Assembly: GCF_014336955.1 (NCBI RefSeq)
Contig: NZ_QRAI01000005.1
Location: 1 to 64,000 of the forward strand
Direction of reading: 5' to 3'
From: Saccharophagus sp. K07
GTDB lineage: Bacteria > Pseudomonadota > Gammaproteobacteria > Pseudomonadales > Cellvibrionaceae
DNA length: 64,000 nucleotides
A model generated the notes under the pieces. The model was not told where the DNA came from. It saw only the letters and a list, made by a program, of their open reading frames with translations, and searched no databases. Every line of letters begins with the position of its first letter. The first letter of the stretch is position 1. Shown piece after piece: positions 17,064-27,289 of the stretch. Both the position numbers and the translations under genes were made by a program.

Positions 17064-18017
17064 TTAAGCGGCGCAGGCCAAGTCGCGGGCGTCGCGAACG
17101 GCGCTCTCGATAATGTGTGGATCGCGGCTTTTCTTAATAGTCTCGAACAGGGTGTGCGCTTGCGGATATTGGCGCTGCAGATACATCAACCACTGCTTTA
17201 ACCGGTTGCCACAAAATTGCAGCGGGTAAGAGTCTGTGGTTTCGCGCTGGAACTTCAACAGTAGCTCTGCGATATGTGGCCAAGTCATAGGCTGATAGGC
17301 TTCTCCTGCTTGATCGGCCCGAATCGCGAGAGCAAGGTCTGGGCAGGACAATAAACCTCGTCCGAGCATGACATGGTCGCAGCCGGATTCTTCCCGGCAG
17401 CGCCGATAGTCGTCCACTGTCCAGATTTCCCCGTTGGCGATAACCGGAATGGCTAGGCGTTCGCGAATTTCTCCTATGCAGTTCCAGTAGGCTGGCGGAC
17501 GGTATCCGTCGGTTTTTGATCGACCGTGGACCACCAGTTCTGCTATACCGCCTTCCGCCAAAGCGAGGGCGTTTTCCACATAGCGCGTCCGGCTTTCATA
17601 GCCCAGGCGGATCTTGGCGGTTACCGGGATAGAATTGGGCACGGCTTGGCGGACTTGTCGGGCAATTTCGAACAGCAGCTCCGGCTCATTCAATAGGCAG
17701 GCACCACCGCGGTTTTTATTGACGGTTTTTGCCGGGCAACCGAAGTTGAGATCAATTCCCGGAGCACCGTAGCGCGCTGCGGCGTAAGCATTGATCGCCA
17801 ACATTTCAGGATCACTGCCCAGCAGCTGGACGCGCACCGGAATCGGCAGCGGGTCGCTCATTTCCGGACAGTAGCGCCGGAACATTTTTTCCGGCAGTCG
17901 GGTGTGGGTGACGCGGATGAATTCGGTCACGCACAGGTCGATACCGCCGATATCGGCGTAGATCTTCCGCAAGTGGTGATCGACAACGCCTTCCATGGGG
18001 GCGAGATAAATACGCAT
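17064..18017 (-). CDS. dusC: tRNA-dihydrouridine(16) synthase DusC
   Basis: This FMN enzyme reduces a uridine in the tRNA D-loop. The 317-residue sequence begins MRIYLAPMEGVVDH and continues with the Dus signatures CVTEFIRVT, VQLLGSDPEMLA and DLNFGCPAKTVNKNRGGACLL, which contains the catalytic Cys. It then has TAKIRLGYES, VHGRSKTDGY and VIANGEIWTVDD for FMN and substrate binding. Sequence features such as DHHLRKIY and FRRYCPEM point to the DusC (U16) branch rather than DusA or DusB. The ATG coincides with the start of the conserved N-terminus. It is a single gene, convergent with ggt. Confidence 0.92.
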   Translation of the reverse strand: MRIYLAPMEGVVDHHLRKIYADIGGIDLCVTEFIRVTHTRLPEKMFRRYCPEMSDPLPIPVRVQLLGSDPEMLAINAYAAARYGAPGIDLNFGCPAKTVNKNRGGACLLNEPELLFEIARQVRQAVPNSIPVTAKIRLGYESRTRYVENALALAEGGIAELVVHGRSKTDGYRPPAYWNCIGEIRERLAIPVIANGEIWTVDDYRRCREESGCDHVMLGRGLLSCPDLALAIRADQAGEAYQPMTWPHIAELLLKFQRETTDSYPLQFCGNRLKQWLMYLQRQYPQAHTLFETIKKSRDPHIIESAVRDARDLACAA

Positions 18018-18258
18018 GGAGTTCTGGTCTAGGTAAAAGGCGGCAATCTTACCACTGAGAGCGGCTCAGGTTGTGACGGCGGATAAGATCAGTGATTTGT
18101 CACGCGATTTATCACCTTTTGGGTTGTTTGTGGCGCGATCCTGCTGCACTATTCCGCCCCTTCACTTTTTCGAGTAAACCGTCGGCTTTGATTTCGGCGT
18201 AGTTGTACGGCTCTGGCCCAGGGACAGAGCCGATTAATCGATGAATCATGAGGAGTTT

Positions 18259-18510
18259 ATGCAAGAGTCGCTTTGGAGCCAGGGTATATCCCTGATGATT
18301 TATGGGATGGGCACTGTCTTCGTCTTTCTCGCGATTCTTATCGTGGTGACTTCCGCGCTCTCCAAAATTGTGTCGCGTTTTTTCCCGGAAGCTCCTGCCA
18401 GTGCTAAACCCATCCGCACGCCAGGAGCGCAGCCCGCTCCTGTTGTGGAACCCGCAGTTCTTGCAGCCATCAAGGCCGCCATCGAGCAACATCGAGCCAA
18501 GCGCCGCTGA
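18259..18510 (+). CDS. oadG: oxaloacetate decarboxylase gamma subunit
   Basis: This small membrane subunit (83 residues) anchors the alpha subunit to the beta sodium channel in the Na+-pumping oxaloacetate decarboxylase. It has one N-terminal membrane helix (GISLMIYGMGTVFVFLAILI, part of the usual OadG pattern), then an Ala/Pro-rich linker and a C-terminal helical tail (AAIKAAIEQHRAKRR). The GMGTVFVFL stretch is typical. The ATG at 18259 is taken because GAGGAG lies just upstream; an ATG six codons earlier, at 18241, lacks a ribosome binding site. It heads the oadGAB operon. Confidence 0.88.
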   Translation: MQESLWSQGISLMIYGMGTVFVFLAILIVVTSALSKIVSRFFPEAPASAKPIRTPGAQPAPVVEPAVLAAIKAAIEQHRAKRR

Positions 18511-18586
18511 GCGCACGTTTTCTCGGGCCCTGAATTGACGGTATTCACGGCCTGTAAGATTCACTCGCTTATAACAAGGTCCTCGT

Positions 18587-20371
18587 ATGACTGGAAACAA
18601 CTCAACTCGATTGGGTATCACCGAGGTGGTGCTCAGAGATGCGCATCAATCGCTCCTTGCCACCCGTATGCGCATTGACGACATGTTGCCGATTGCTGAG
18701 AAACTCGACCAGGTCGGGTTCTGGTCAGTGGAATCCTGGGGTGGGGCGACTTTTGATGCTTGCATTCGCTACCTGGGTGAGGATCCTTGGGACCGAATCC
18801 GCGAATTGAAAAAAGCCATGCCGCGCACGCAACAGCAGATGCTGTTGCGCGGCCAAAACCTGCTCGGTTACCGCCACTACGCCGACGACGTAGTCGAAAA
18901 ATTTGTCGAGCGCGCTGCCGTTAACGGGGTGGACGTATTCCGCGTCTTCGACGCCATGAACGATATCCGCAATATGCGCACTGCGCTGCAGGCGGTAAAA
19001 AAGCAGGGCAAACATGCTCAGGGCACCATCTCCTACACCTTAAGCCCAGTACATACGTTGGAAGTATGGCTTGATCTTGCGCGCCGACTCGAAGACAGCG
19101 GGGCGGATTCCATCTGTATCAAGGATATGGCCGGTTTGTTAAAGCCTTATGACGGTTACGAGCTGGTCAGCCGCCTCAAGCAGATTTGCTCCATTCCCAT
19201 CCATATGCAAAGCCACGCCACCACCGGCCTGGCGCATGCGACCATTCTGAAGTGCGTTGAAGCGGGCATCGACAATGTGGATACCGCGATTTCGTCTATG
19301 TCCATGACCTACGGCCACAGCCCGACGGAGACTCTGGTGGCGACTTTGGAAGGAACGCCGCGCGATACAGGTCTCGACCTTTCCCTTTTGCAGGAAATCG
19401 CGCTCTATTTCCGCGAAGTCCGAAAAAAATACGCCAAATTTGAAGGCTCTCTCAAAGGAGTGGATGTGCGCATTCTCACCGCGCAGGTTCCTGGCGGCAT
19501 GCTGACCAATATGGAGAGCCAGCTGAAAGAGCAGGGCGCTCTTGACCGATTGGACGAAGTGCTCGAAGAAATCCCGCGCGTGCGCGAGGACTTGGGCTTT
19601 ATTCCGCTGGTGACGCCGACCTCACAAATCGTCGGCACGCAAGCTGTTATCAATGTCCTGAGCGGTAAACGTTACGCCACTATTTCCAAAGAAACCCAAG
19701 GCGTTCTTAAAGGTGAATACGGTGCTACCCCCGCACCAGTGAACAAGGAATTGCAAGCGCGCGTATTGGAAGGCGCTCAGCCTGTTACCGTGCGCCCGGC
19801 AGACCTTCTCTCCCCCGAGCTCGCTAATTTGACTGCAGAACTGCGCGAGCTGGCGGCGAAGAAAAATATCCGCTTGGCCTCTGGCGCTGCAGAAATCGAT
19901 GACGTTCTGACCTATGCGCTGTTTACTCAGGTCGGTTTGAAGTTTCTGGAAAATCGCGGCAATGCTGCGGCATTTGAACCTGCTCCGCGCGGTGACGGGG
20001 CAGAACCCGTGAAATCTGATCGCGGCGAGGAAATTTATACCGTTCGTGTAGAAGGCAAGGAATACACGGTCACCGTCAGCGACGGAGGAGATATCACAGG
20101 TATTGTTCCTGTGGGTGGACATTCAGCTGTCGCCTCTGCCCCTGGTAAAGCTACTGGCGGAATCCAAGTGAAAGCGCCGCTCGCTGGTTTGATCTGCAAT
20201 CTGTTGGTGGAGCCGGGTCAGCAGGTGGCGGCGGGTGAGCAGGTTTTGTTGCTCGAAGCCATGAAAATGGAAACCGCAGTGAGCGCGCCAGTTGCCGGAG
20301 TGATTGGCGAGATTCGCGTGAGCGAAGGCGATTCCGTCGCCGTCGGCGATCTGTTGATGACGATTGTCTGA
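18587..20371 (+). CDS. oadA: oxaloacetate decarboxylase alpha subunit (biotin carboxyltransferase)
   Basis: This 594-residue cytoplasmic subunit takes CO2 from oxaloacetate onto biotin. The N-terminal HMGL-like carboxyltransferase barrel begins [18 protein letters not shown] (metal-binding Asp in LRDAHQS) and has HMQSHATTG for further metal ligands. A conserved PYC/OADA domain follows from about residue 290. After a Pro/Ala linker comes a biotinyl domain with the target EAMKMET near residue 560. Pyruvate carboxylase subunit B and PycB-like enzymes look similar, but genes for the gamma and beta subunits on either side settle the call. Confidence 0.94.
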   Translation: MTGNNSTRLGITEVVLRDAHQSLLATRMRIDDMLPIAEKLDQVGFWSVESWGGATFDACIRYLGEDPWDRIRELKKAMPRTQQQMLLRGQNLLGYRHYADDVVEKFVERAAVNGVDVFRVFDAMNDIRNMRTALQAVKKQGKHAQGTISYTLSPVHTLEVWLDLARRLEDSGADSICIKDMAGLLKPYDGYELVSRLKQICSIPIHMQSHATTGLAHATILKCVEAGIDNVDTAISSMSMTYGHSPTETLVATLEGTPRDTGLDLSLLQEIALYFREVRKKYAKFEGSLKGVDVRILTAQVPGGMLTNMESQLKEQGALDRLDEVLEEIPRVREDLGFIPLVTPTSQIVGTQAVINVLSGKRYATISKETQGVLKGEYGATPAPVNKELQARVLEGAQPVTVRPADLLSPELANLTAELRELAAKKNIRLASGAAEIDDVLTYALFTQVGLKFLENRGNAAAFEPAPRGDGAEPVKSDRGEEIYTVRVEGKEYTVTVSDGGDITGIVPVGGHSAVASAPGKATGGIQVKAPLAGLICNLLVEPGQQVAAGEQVLLLEAMKMETAVSAPVAGVIGEIRVSEGDSVAVGDLLMTIV

Positions 20372-20381
20372 GGTTGAGAGC

Positions 20382-21695
20382 ATGAACGATCTGTACAACC
20401 TCTGGCTCAGTACCGGTGTCGCCCAGGCGTCCTCCGGCCAGATTTTGATGTTGGGCGTATGTCTGGTGTTGTTATTCCTCGCCATTCGCAAAGGGTTTGA
20501 GCCGCTCTTGTTGGTGCCAATCGGATTTGGCGGCTTGTTGGCCAATATTCCCGGCGCAGGCATGGCATTTTCCGCCACGGAATTTGCCATTCGCCACGGT
20601 GATGCTGCTCTACTGGCACAGATGGCAAACGTCCTCCAGTTGCCCGAGTGGAATTCTTCTGCCGATATTCTCGCCGCTCTGAACAAAGCGACCTTTTCCC
20701 AGATGGATGCCCTTAAAACGCTTGCCAGTGATGCGGGATATAGCAATGGCATGTTGTACAACTTCTATCTTGTCGCGATCGCGAGTGGCGCTGCGCCTCT
20801 GATCATTTTTATGGGGGTGGGGGCCATGACGGACTTCGGCCCACTGCTTGCCAATCCCAAAACTCTTTTGCTCGGTGCTGCGGCACAGTTCGGAATTTTC
20901 GCGACGGTTCTGGGGGCGCTCGCGCTCAATGCGACCGGCCTGATGGAGTTCAGTCTTGCCGATGCTGCCGCGGTGGGCATTATTGGCGGTGCCGATGGCC
21001 CGACGGCGATTTATGTCGCCAGCAAATTGGCCCCGGATTTATTGGGTGCAATTGCCGTGGCCGCCTATTCTTATATGGCGTTGGTGCCGCTGATTCAGCC
21101 GCCGATTATGCGCGCTCTGACTACCGAAGCTGAGCGCAAAATTGTGATGACCCAGCTGCGCCACGTCAGCAAATTGGAAAAAATCATATTCCCCATCAGC
21201 TTGCTGATTCTGGTTGCGCTATTTTTACCGGACGCAGCGCCGCTGCTCGGTATGTTCTGCTTCGGTAATTTGATGCGCGAGTGCGGCGTTGTCGGTCGGC
21301 TTTCTGATACTGCGCAAAACGCGCTGATCAATATCACCACGATTTTTCTCGGGCTTTCCGTGGGTTCCAAATTGGAGGCCGATAAGTTCCTCGATCCGAA
21401 AACCCTGGGCATTTTGGTGCTCGGCATAATCGCTTTTGGAATCGGAACCGCTGGCGGTGTGTTGATGGCCAAGCTGATGAATGTTTTCAGCAAGCAGAAG
21501 GTCAACCCGCTGATAGGTTCTGCCGGCGTTTCCGCTGTGCCTATGGCGGCGCGCGTATCCAATAAGCTCGGCTTGGAAGCGGATCCGCACAATTTCCTGT
21601 TGATGCACGCAATGGGACCCAACGTAGCAGGGGTCATTGGTTCGGCGGTCGCCGCCGGGGTAATGATCGCCATGGTGGCAGGTATGGGATCTTAA
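20382..21695 (+). CDS. oadB: oxaloacetate decarboxylase beta subunit, sodium pump
   Basis: This 437-residue polytopic inner-membrane protein couples decarboxylation of carboxybiotin to Na+ export. It has about nine membrane segments, the conserved [31 protein letters not shown], the Asp-containing [20 protein letters not shown] (central Na+/proton site region) and [19 protein letters not shown] in part. The ATG is placed 10 bases after the oadA stop; the open frame can be read six codons further up, overlapping oadA. No terminator was recognised in the 204 bases before pykA. Confidence 0.94.
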   Translation: MNDLYNLWLSTGVAQASSGQILMLGVCLVLLFLAIRKGFEPLLLVPIGFGGLLANIPGAGMAFSATEFAIRHGDAALLAQMANVLQLPEWNSSADILAALNKATFSQMDALKTLASDAGYSNGMLYNFYLVAIASGAAPLIIFMGVGAMTDFGPLLANPKTLLLGAAAQFGIFATVLGALALNATGLMEFSLADAAAVGIIGGADGPTAIYVASKLAPDLLGAIAVAAYSYMALVPLIQPPIMRALTTEAERKIVMTQLRHVSKLEKIIFPISLLILVALFLPDAAPLLGMFCFGNLMRECGVVGRLSDTAQNALINITTIFLGLSVGSKLEADKFLDPKTLGILVLGIIAFGIGTAGGVLMAKLMNVFSKQKVNPLIGSAGVSAVPMAARVSNKLGLEADPHNFLLMHAMGPNVAGVIGSAVAAGVMIAMVAGMGS

Positions 21696-21899
21696 TGATT
21701 CGGTCTGCTGCGTCATATGAAGGCGCAATGAAATGATCAAATATTGCACCTTTCAAACATTTTTTTAGCCTTTTTTAAAGGTTTTCAAAAAGATCGACTA
21801 TTGTTTTAAACCTTCATTTACGGCTTTCAACCATTTCGCCTAAATAGTGTAGAATGGCCCGCCGTTTTTAGAGCCTACCCGTTTTTTTGGAGAGCATAT

Positions 21900-23354
21900 A
21901 TGCTGAGACGTACGAAGATCGTCAGTACTTTGGGGCCAGCGACTGATGAACCTGGGGTTTTGGAAAAGCTGATCATTGCTGGCGTCAATGTCGTACGTTT
22001 GAATTTTTCTCACGGTTCTCCGGAAGAGCACCGCCGCCGCGCAGATGCTGTGCGGGAGTACGCAGCCAAGCATGGTCGATATGTCGCCGTTCTGGGCGAC
22101 TTGCAAGGGCCGAAAATCCGCATAGCCCGTTTTGCCAATGGTCCCATCAAATTAGCCGTGGGCGACAAATTCGCCCTGGACGCAGATCTGCCTACCGAAG
22201 CTGGTGATCAGCACCAAGTCGGTATCGACTACAAAGAATTGCCTCGTGACGTTAAACCCGGCGATCTGTTGCTGTTGGACGATGGTCGTGTTGTGTTCAA
22301 AGTCGATTCTGTTGTCGGCAATCGCGTGAATTGCACCGTTACCGTTGGCGGCAAGCTGTCCAACAATAAGGGTATCAACCGTCAGGGTGGCGGTCTGACC
22401 GCTCCGGCGTTGACCGATAAAGACCGTGCAGATATCAAGACTGCCGTCGCGATTGGGGTGGACTACCTGGCTGTATCCTTCCCGCGCAGCGCTGAAGATA
22501 TGAATCTGGCTCGCGCATTGGTGAAAGAAGCGGGCGGTGATATCGCATTGGTTGCCAAAATCGAGCGCGCAGAAAGCGTCGAGAGCGACGAAGTTTTGGA
22601 TGCAATCATCCGTGCATCAGACGCGGTGATGGTTGCTCGCGGTGACCTGGGTGTTGAGATCGGTGATGCTTCACTGATCGGTGTACAGAAGCACATTATT
22701 GCCCGCGCTCGCGCCCTGAACCGTTGTGTAATCACTGCAACGCAAATGATGGAAAGCATGATCAACAGCTCACTGCCGACCCGTGCTGAGGTGTTTGACG
22801 TTGCCAACGCGGTTCTGGATGGTACTGACGCTGTGATGCTGTCTGCCGAAACTGCGGCAGGGCAGTTCCCGGTTGAAACCGTTGAAGCTATGGTGCGTGT
22901 CATTATCGGGGCGGAAAAAACCGAAGAGCACCACAAAGCACTGCAGCGCGAACCTGTGGTACGTGTAGCCATCGATCAAGCGATCGCCGCGGCTGCCATG
23001 TACACCGCTAACCAAATGCCGGGTGTCGCTGCCATTATCTGTATGACCGAAACGGGTTCCACTCCGTTGCTGATGAGTCGATACGGTTCTCGCTTGCCGA
23101 TTTTTGCGCTGTCTCCCCACGAGAAGACTTTGCGCCGTGCTGCTCTTTATCGTGGCGTGGAAACGGTTCTGTTCAAAAACGACAACCTCACATTTGCCCA
23201 GTCCAATCAAAAAGCGATCGATACTCTGGTCAGCAAAAATATTGTGAAAGAGGGCGATTTGGTCATTATCTCTAAAGGTGATGTTGCGCATGTTCATGGC
23301 GGTACCAACACCATGAAAATCCTCGAAGTTGGTAAGCCGATCGTCAACGCGTAA
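21900..23354 (+). CDS. pykA: pyruvate kinase
   Basis: This glycolytic enzyme makes pyruvate and ATP from phosphoenolpyruvate and ADP. The 484 residues start with [16 protein letters not shown] and continue with [15 protein letters not shown]. Others are [49 protein letters not shown] and [11 protein letters not shown], then [20 protein letters not shown] in the active-site barrel and a C-terminal allosteric domain. Length and sequence fit the PykA (type II) branch. GGAG stands before the ATG. A TAGAAT hexamer lies at 21850-21855, with a poor upstream -35. Its location after oadGAB places two pyruvate-producing steps side by side. Confidence 0.95.
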   Translation: MLRRTKIVSTLGPATDEPGVLEKLIIAGVNVVRLNFSHGSPEEHRRRADAVREYAAKHGRYVAVLGDLQGPKIRIARFANGPIKLAVGDKFALDADLPTEAGDQHQVGIDYKELPRDVKPGDLLLLDDGRVVFKVDSVVGNRVNCTVTVGGKLSNNKGINRQGGGLTAPALTDKDRADIKTAVAIGVDYLAVSFPRSAEDMNLARALVKEAGGDIALVAKIERAESVESDEVLDAIIRASDAVMVARGDLGVEIGDASLIGVQKHIIARARALNRCVITATQMMESMINSSLPTRAEVFDVANAVLDGTDAVMLSAETAAGQFPVETVEAMVRVIIGAEKTEEHHKALQREPVVRVAIDQAIAAAAMYTANQMPGVAAIICMTETGSTPLLMSRYGSRLPIFALSPHEKTLRRAALYRGVETVLFKNDNLTFAQSNQKAIDTLVSKNIVKEGDLVIISKGDVAHVHGGTNTMKILEVGKPIVNA

Positions 23355-23376
23355 CCAGATCCTTTCTCTTCTCCTT

Positions 23377-23404
23377 GTTGGCGGCTTCTTGCGGAGTCGC
23401 CAAC
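23377..23404 (+). terminator. probable terminator of pykA
   Basis: The 7-bp stem GTTGGCG/CGCCAAC has a 14-base loop and lies 23 bases after the pykA stop. The following bases (TATTTCC) are only mildly T-rich, so the call is moderate. Confidence 0.5.
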
Positions 23405-23562
23405 TATTTCCATTGCAATTGCTTTTTTCTCGCAATTAATCGTTCGTTTTAATTAGATTGCTATTCATCTAGAAGCTTTATGCAGCTGGCAAGTGCGCAT
23501 ATGTGGGCGCTTTTCGCTGTGAGGGAAGGGAGCTATCGCATCCATGCGAAATAACTCAAATA

Positions 23563-23781
23563 TCAATTTGCGAGAGTATCAGAGGTGCCTTGCAATTCAT
23601 TAGACAGGCTTGCTTGATAGGCAAAATAATCGTCGATCAGGCTGCGGGCTGGGGCGCGGCGCTCCTTCGACTTGCGGCGTTTGCGATGGTAGAGATCGAG
23701 TGGAAGATTCTTGCAGGGATCCGCATCCACGCGGCGATCGCCACCTTTGCGTCGATTGATAAAGACAACTTCAGGATTCAT
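23563..23781 (-). CDS. small conserved basic hypothetical protein
   Basis: This 72-residue protein is rich in Arg, Lys and Asp. It contains NRRKGGDRRVDADPCKNLPLD (shown to 20 residues or less here as RRKGGDRRVDADPCKNLP) and YHRKRRKSKERRA, a pattern I recognise from uncharacterised small gammaproteobacterial proteins. It has no signal peptide or membrane segment. The function is unknown; its charge suggests nucleic-acid or ribosome contact, which is inference. The ATG at 23781 is preferred since conserved sequence begins there and GGAAG lies upstream. It stands opposite to its neighbours. Confidence 0.65.
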   Translation of the reverse strand: MNPEVVFINRRKGGDRRVDADPCKNLPLDLYHRKRRKSKERRAPARSLIDDYFAYQASLSNELQGTSDTLAN

Positions 23782-23976
23782 AACTACGCACTTCCGAGAG
23801 ACAAATAGTAATCCAGCGGGAGCCCTGGTAGGTGGTACATAGAGTACACCTACGGAGGCCACCTGCTAAGCCTAGCTTTTATTTCCCAGTTTTCCAGTCG
23901 AAGGGCCAAATTTTAGCGAGGTTCTGGATTTTGCGCTGGTGCGAACGATAATAGAACCCTTCTTCAGGAGAGGCCT

Positions 23977-24288
23977 ATGAAATTAGAAAGTCTGATCGTA
24001 CAAAAGCTAACAGAAACCTTTCGTCCACTTGAGCTGCAGGTGATTAACGAAAGTCACGGCCACAGTGTGGCTCCCGGGTCGGAGACGCATTTTAAGGTTG
24101 TCGTGGTTTCGCAGGAGTTTGACGGGCGCAGTCGCGTGCAGCGGCATCGTATGGTCTATCAGGCACTCAGTGAGGCTCTGGCGAGCGGCGTTCATGCTCT
24201 GGCAATACACACCTATACCCCCGCTGAATGGCACGAAACTGGTGCAGCGCCGACTTCGCCACCCTGTCTAGGTGGCAGCAAGAGATAA
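23977..24288 (+). CDS. bolA: BolA family protein
   Basis: This 103-residue member of the BolA family works with monothiol glutaredoxins in iron–sulphur cluster handling and, in E. coli, also affects cell shape and biofilm. The sequence has LELQVINESHGHSVAPGSETHFKVVVVS (parts) with the conserved SHxH-like region and the later RVQRHRMVYQALSEAL followed by GVHALAIHTYTPAEW, the family's C-terminal signature. GGAGAGG precedes the ATG. It is monocistronic. The last dozen residues are not conserved in the family and form a flexible tail. Confidence 0.9.
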   Translation: MKLESLIVQKLTETFRPLELQVINESHGHSVAPGSETHFKVVVVSQEFDGRSRVQRHRMVYQALSEALASGVHALAIHTYTPAEWHETGAAPTSPPCLGGSKR

Positions 24289-24446
24289 AATTCTTGGATG
24301 TTGTTTGTTTTGGAAGGCTTGCGACGGGGGCTGCATTTAATTTCAGCAGCATACCGAACGATATTGATTAACTTTTAAAACTAAAAAATTGTTCTAAAAA
24401 TAAAAAAGGCGAGTTACTAAGAAATAAAAATGAGAAGAAAAATGTT

Positions 24447-24479
24447 GAAAAAAGATTAGTGGTCTCGGATGAGACCACT
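24447..24479 (-). terminator. rho-independent terminator of the cold-shock gene
   Basis: The 9-bp perfect stem AGTGGTCTC/GAGACCACT has a 4-base loop. Read on the minus strand it is followed by AATCTTTTTTC. It lies about 80 bases downstream of the cold-shock gene, which is transcribed leftward. Confidence 0.85.
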
Positions 24480-24561
24480 GGGGACTTGAGCTATCTCAGT
24501 CAATCCTCGCACTTCCTGAACAACTGAGAGCAATTTCTAGGTGGAGATTTCCAGATATTTC

Positions 24562-24771
24562 TCAGGCAACCTCAACATTTTCGGCTTGTGGACCTTTTTG
24601 GCCAACGCCTTCGGTAAAGGTAACTATCTGACCTTCTTTCAAAGTTTTGAAACCAGATCCGATAATATTGCTGAAGTGAACGAACAGGTCTGCACCGCCT
24701 TCACGACTGATGAAACCATAACCCTTGCTCTCGTTAAACCACTTAACGGTTCCGCGTAACTTGTTTGACAT
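24562..24771 (-). CDS. cold-shock protein (CspA family)
   Basis: This 69-residue single-stranded nucleic-acid-binding protein is one OB-fold domain with both RNP motifs: KGYGFI and DLFVHF. The lead-in [11 protein letters not shown] and the C-terminal [15 protein letters not shown] are standard. Such proteins loosen RNA structure, at low temperature or in general growth depending on the paralogue; which applies here cannot be told from the protein. The leader upstream is long, as in cold-induced csp genes, and a strong terminator follows, so the gene is a single unit. Confidence 0.95.
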   Translation of the reverse strand: MSNKLRGTVKWFNESKGYGFISREGGADLFVHFSNIIGSGFKTLKEGQIVTFTEGVGQKGPQAENVEVA

Positions 24772-25136
24772 AACTTCTGTTTAACCTTTGCTGAAAAACT
24801 TCTGGAAAACCTTACTCAAAGAGAACGGGCGGTCTAAATGAAGTGCGATACTGCTCCCAAAAAAACGAAATGACTTTAAAAGGATGAGGCAACGTCTTGA
24901 AATCTAAGGGGAAGTGAAACTTGCTTTGCGGCTGTCTACTTTCTCTCTGATTCAAATTCCTAATCAGCTTTTACTTTCAAAGGTTTTTCAGGCTCAAGTG
25001 GGCCCCCACATTCTTTGCCGATTCTAGGCGGGATTTATGACAATAGCAATACAACGCGCGCGCGAAAACGAGCGTTGTATTATGCGGAAATAGCGGGGGA
25101 AATCGTGGATAAAGTGCCCCTGTAATCGTCTGTGGT
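24772..25136. other. intergenic region with probable long csp leader
   Basis: No gene is seen here. The part next to the cold-shock gene is A/T-rich and would give a long 5' leader on the minus strand, as is usual for cold-regulated csp mRNAs. At 25048-25081 a 10-bp inverted repeat (AATACAACGC/GCGTTGTATT) with a GC-alternating loop lies 56 bases downstream of the DUF3806 gene and may be its terminator. Confidence 0.5.
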
Positions 25137-25670
25137 TTAGCGCGCATTTGGTGCGTTTGACGATACACTGTAGGGCAATTTCGGCAGGTGATCGGAAATA
25201 AGTGCAATCCCTTTTTCGTAGAGCTCGCGAATATTGGGTTTTACGCCGAGAGAAGCCCGTTTGGAGATCATAGTGATGGGAAATAAACAGTGTTGTGTTT
25301 TAGGGACGCATACGGCTCGGCTTTTGCCATCTTGGTCTTTATAAACTCGCCATTCCAGTTTGAGTTCGTTGACGTAGACATCTCCGAGCACCACTCCCAT
25401 GGCTTGTAATTTGACGAGTTCGGTCTGATTGACAAGCCCTTCATCAAAAATGCGCTGCAGAAGGCGTAAATCGCCGATGTCTTTGCGAAGGCGAGAGCCG
25501 AATTCCTGGCGGCCGATTTCATCGATCAATGTGCGTTGGCGCTCAAGGTAGCCTGTGTCCACCCAACGTAACTCCTCTACAACCGTCGGTACTGGCTTTT
25601 GCGACGCGGAGGTTTGGCTAAAAGCGGGGCCGCTGAGTAACAAAGCGAGCAATGGAATAAGCGCTTTCAT
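25137..25670 (-). CDS. exported DUF3806-type hypothetical protein
   Basis: This 177-residue protein has a signal peptide (cleavage after AFS, about residue 18) and a single alpha/beta domain. It includes TLIDEIGRQEFGSRLRKD, MGVVLGDVYV and LEWRVYKDQDGKSRAVCVP, which match the DUF3806 family as I recognise it. The family has no assigned function. No membrane anchor is seen after the signal, so it is probably periplasmic. It is monocistronic. Its ATG lacks a strong ribosome binding site. The genes on both sides offer no functional hint. Confidence 0.65.
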   Translation of the reverse strand: MKALIPLLALLLSGPAFSQTSASQKPVPTVVEELRWVDTGYLERQRTLIDEIGRQEFGSRLRKDIGDLRLLQRIFDEGLVNQTELVKLQAMGVVLGDVYVNELKLEWRVYKDQDGKSRAVCVPKTQHCLFPITMISKRASLGVKPNIRELYEKGIALISDHLPKLPYSVSSNAPNAR

Positions 25671-25888
25671 GGTGCATCTATCTCAAATTAAAAGAAAACG
25701 GAATTCTACCCGGAGCCTCCGGGGGGTAGAAGGCCCTCTGGGCGCGCTATATCGCTAGACGTGTTTCATGCCGCTGAGTTCCCGGGACTTCTGTCGCGGA
25801 AAAGGCTGTGATTGTGGAATCTCAGGCTATGGTTTTAAATAGCGCGCCCGAACGAGAAGCGTATCAGCCAGGCTTTAGAGAGATTCTT

Positions 25889-27289
25889 ATGAAAAAAACC
25901 TTATTGCTCATTGTCGTGATCCTGGCTATAGCCTTGGTCGCATTGCCTTTTTTTGGGGCTTATAAGACCGAGGAGGCATTTAACGGCTGGATCGCCGAAG
26001 TTAATCAAGCGGGAACCTATGAATTGGAATGGGAGCGTTATGAGAAGGGCTGGTTGAGCACGAATGCGGTGTTGAAAGTCGGATTCAAACAGCCGGAATT
26101 AACGGCGCTGTTCGCCGCTTCCGGGGAAGAATTCGCTATCCCGTTAAATGTTGTGCTCCATCATGGACCAGTTTTGTGGCGCGATGGCGCAGGGTTGGGA
26201 TGGTTTTCAGGGCAAATTTTTCTCGATAAAGAGCAAGAAATTTGGATTCAAAATAATTTGCAGGTAGATGGCGAAGAGCCATTTTATCTTATGCGAATTT
26301 TCATGAATCTGGCTGGCAACTCTTCTTTTAATGATCGCAGTCTGCCGTTTTCGATTTCTGCTGCTGATGATACGACTATTCAGGTAACGGCTTATGCTGG
26401 TGAAGGAAAAATCAGCCGCAATGGTCATCTCCAATACACGGGGAATTTGCCTCAGCTATCTGTAGTCGATGAATCTGGAAAGATTGCTGTCGACGATATG
26501 CGGATAAAAATCGACTCCGACTTCGGTAAAAAAGTGGGAAGATATGTGCTGCCAAGTTCAGGAGAATTCTCGGTTAGCTCTATTTCTTACAACAACGAAG
26601 AAGGCACTGGTTTTTCTTTGCAGAAATTGGCTGCATTTAGTGATATGCAAATCAATGAAGAACAAACCATGGCCAATATGGTGATCAAAATTGGTTTTGG
26701 ACATGTCAATTTCCTTGGTGAATCAGTTTCGGACGCAGCGTTGCAATTTCGCTTTTCCAATGTGGGCGTAGAATTTTTGGAGCATTATTTAGCGCTTATT
26801 CAACAGGGTTACGATTCTGGCGAAAATTCTGCGCAGCTCGCCATGCAATCTGCCAGCCTGGCAACAACTCATTTAATCCCCTTCGGTCCCGAATTAAAAA
26901 TTGATGCTCTGAAATTTACCACCGCCGAAGGTAAGTTAAATTTTGCGGGCAGAGTGGCGGTGGCTCCCGAAGCCTCGCAAGCACTGAGTCCTTTTGAAAT
27001 TCTTGCTTATTTGTCTGTGGATTCGTCATTGCTGGTAGATAAGCCCCTGGCATTCCGTCTGATGCGGCAGTCTACGTTGCGCGACTTAAATGCCGCTCAA
27101 TTTGAAGGTGGTGAACAATTGACTGACGATGAAAAACAGGCGCAGGCAGACAATCAGGCGCAAATGACCCTCGATATGCTGACTGTACAAGGGATGCTGA
27201 TCGATAAGGGCGAGCAGTACTCCAGTGAATTTCATTTTAAAGATGGTAAGGCAGAGCTGAATGGCCAACCTGTTCCACTTCCGTTTTGA
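25889..27289 (+). CDS. DUF945 (YdgA-like) protein
   Basis: This 466-residue protein has an N-terminal membrane anchor (KKTLLLIVVILAIALVALPF in part) followed by a large soluble, presumably periplasmic region. The segment TYELEWERYEKGWLSTNAVL matches the start of the DUF945/YdgA family, and HHGPVLW is another family mark. The molecular function is unknown. The ATG at 25889 follows AGAGAGA and is preferred over a frame extension of 27 codons. The 3' end overlaps the rhombosortase gene by 29 bases, implying coupled translation and perhaps a shared role at the inner membrane. Confidence 0.8.
   Translation: MKKTLLLIVVILAIALVALPFFGAYKTEEAFNGWIAEVNQAGTYELEWERYEKGWLSTNAVLKVGFKQPELTALFAASGEEFAIPLNVVLHHGPVLWRDGAGLGWFSGQIFLDKEQEIWIQNNLQVDGEEPFYLMRIFMNLAGNSSFNDRSLPFSISAADDTTIQVTAYAGEGKISRNGHLQYTGNLPQLSVVDESGKIAVDDMRIKIDSDFGKKVGRYVLPSSGEFSVSSISYNNEEGTGFSLQKLAAFSDMQINEEQTMANMVIKIGFGHVNFLGESVSDAALQFRFSNVGVEFLEHYLALIQQGYDSGENSAQLAMQSASLATTHLIPFGPELKIDALKFTTAEGKLNFAGRVAVAPEASQALSPFEILAYLSVDSSLLVDKPLAFRLMRQSTLRDLNAAQFEGGEQLTDDEKQAQADNQAQMTLDMLTVQGMLIDKGEQYSSEFHFKDGKAELNGQPVPLPF

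Noticed and set aside
18587-20371. OadA as pyruvate carboxylase subunit B
   Set aside because: The genes on both sides are the gamma and beta sodium-pump subunits, and no biotin carboxylase gene is adjacent.
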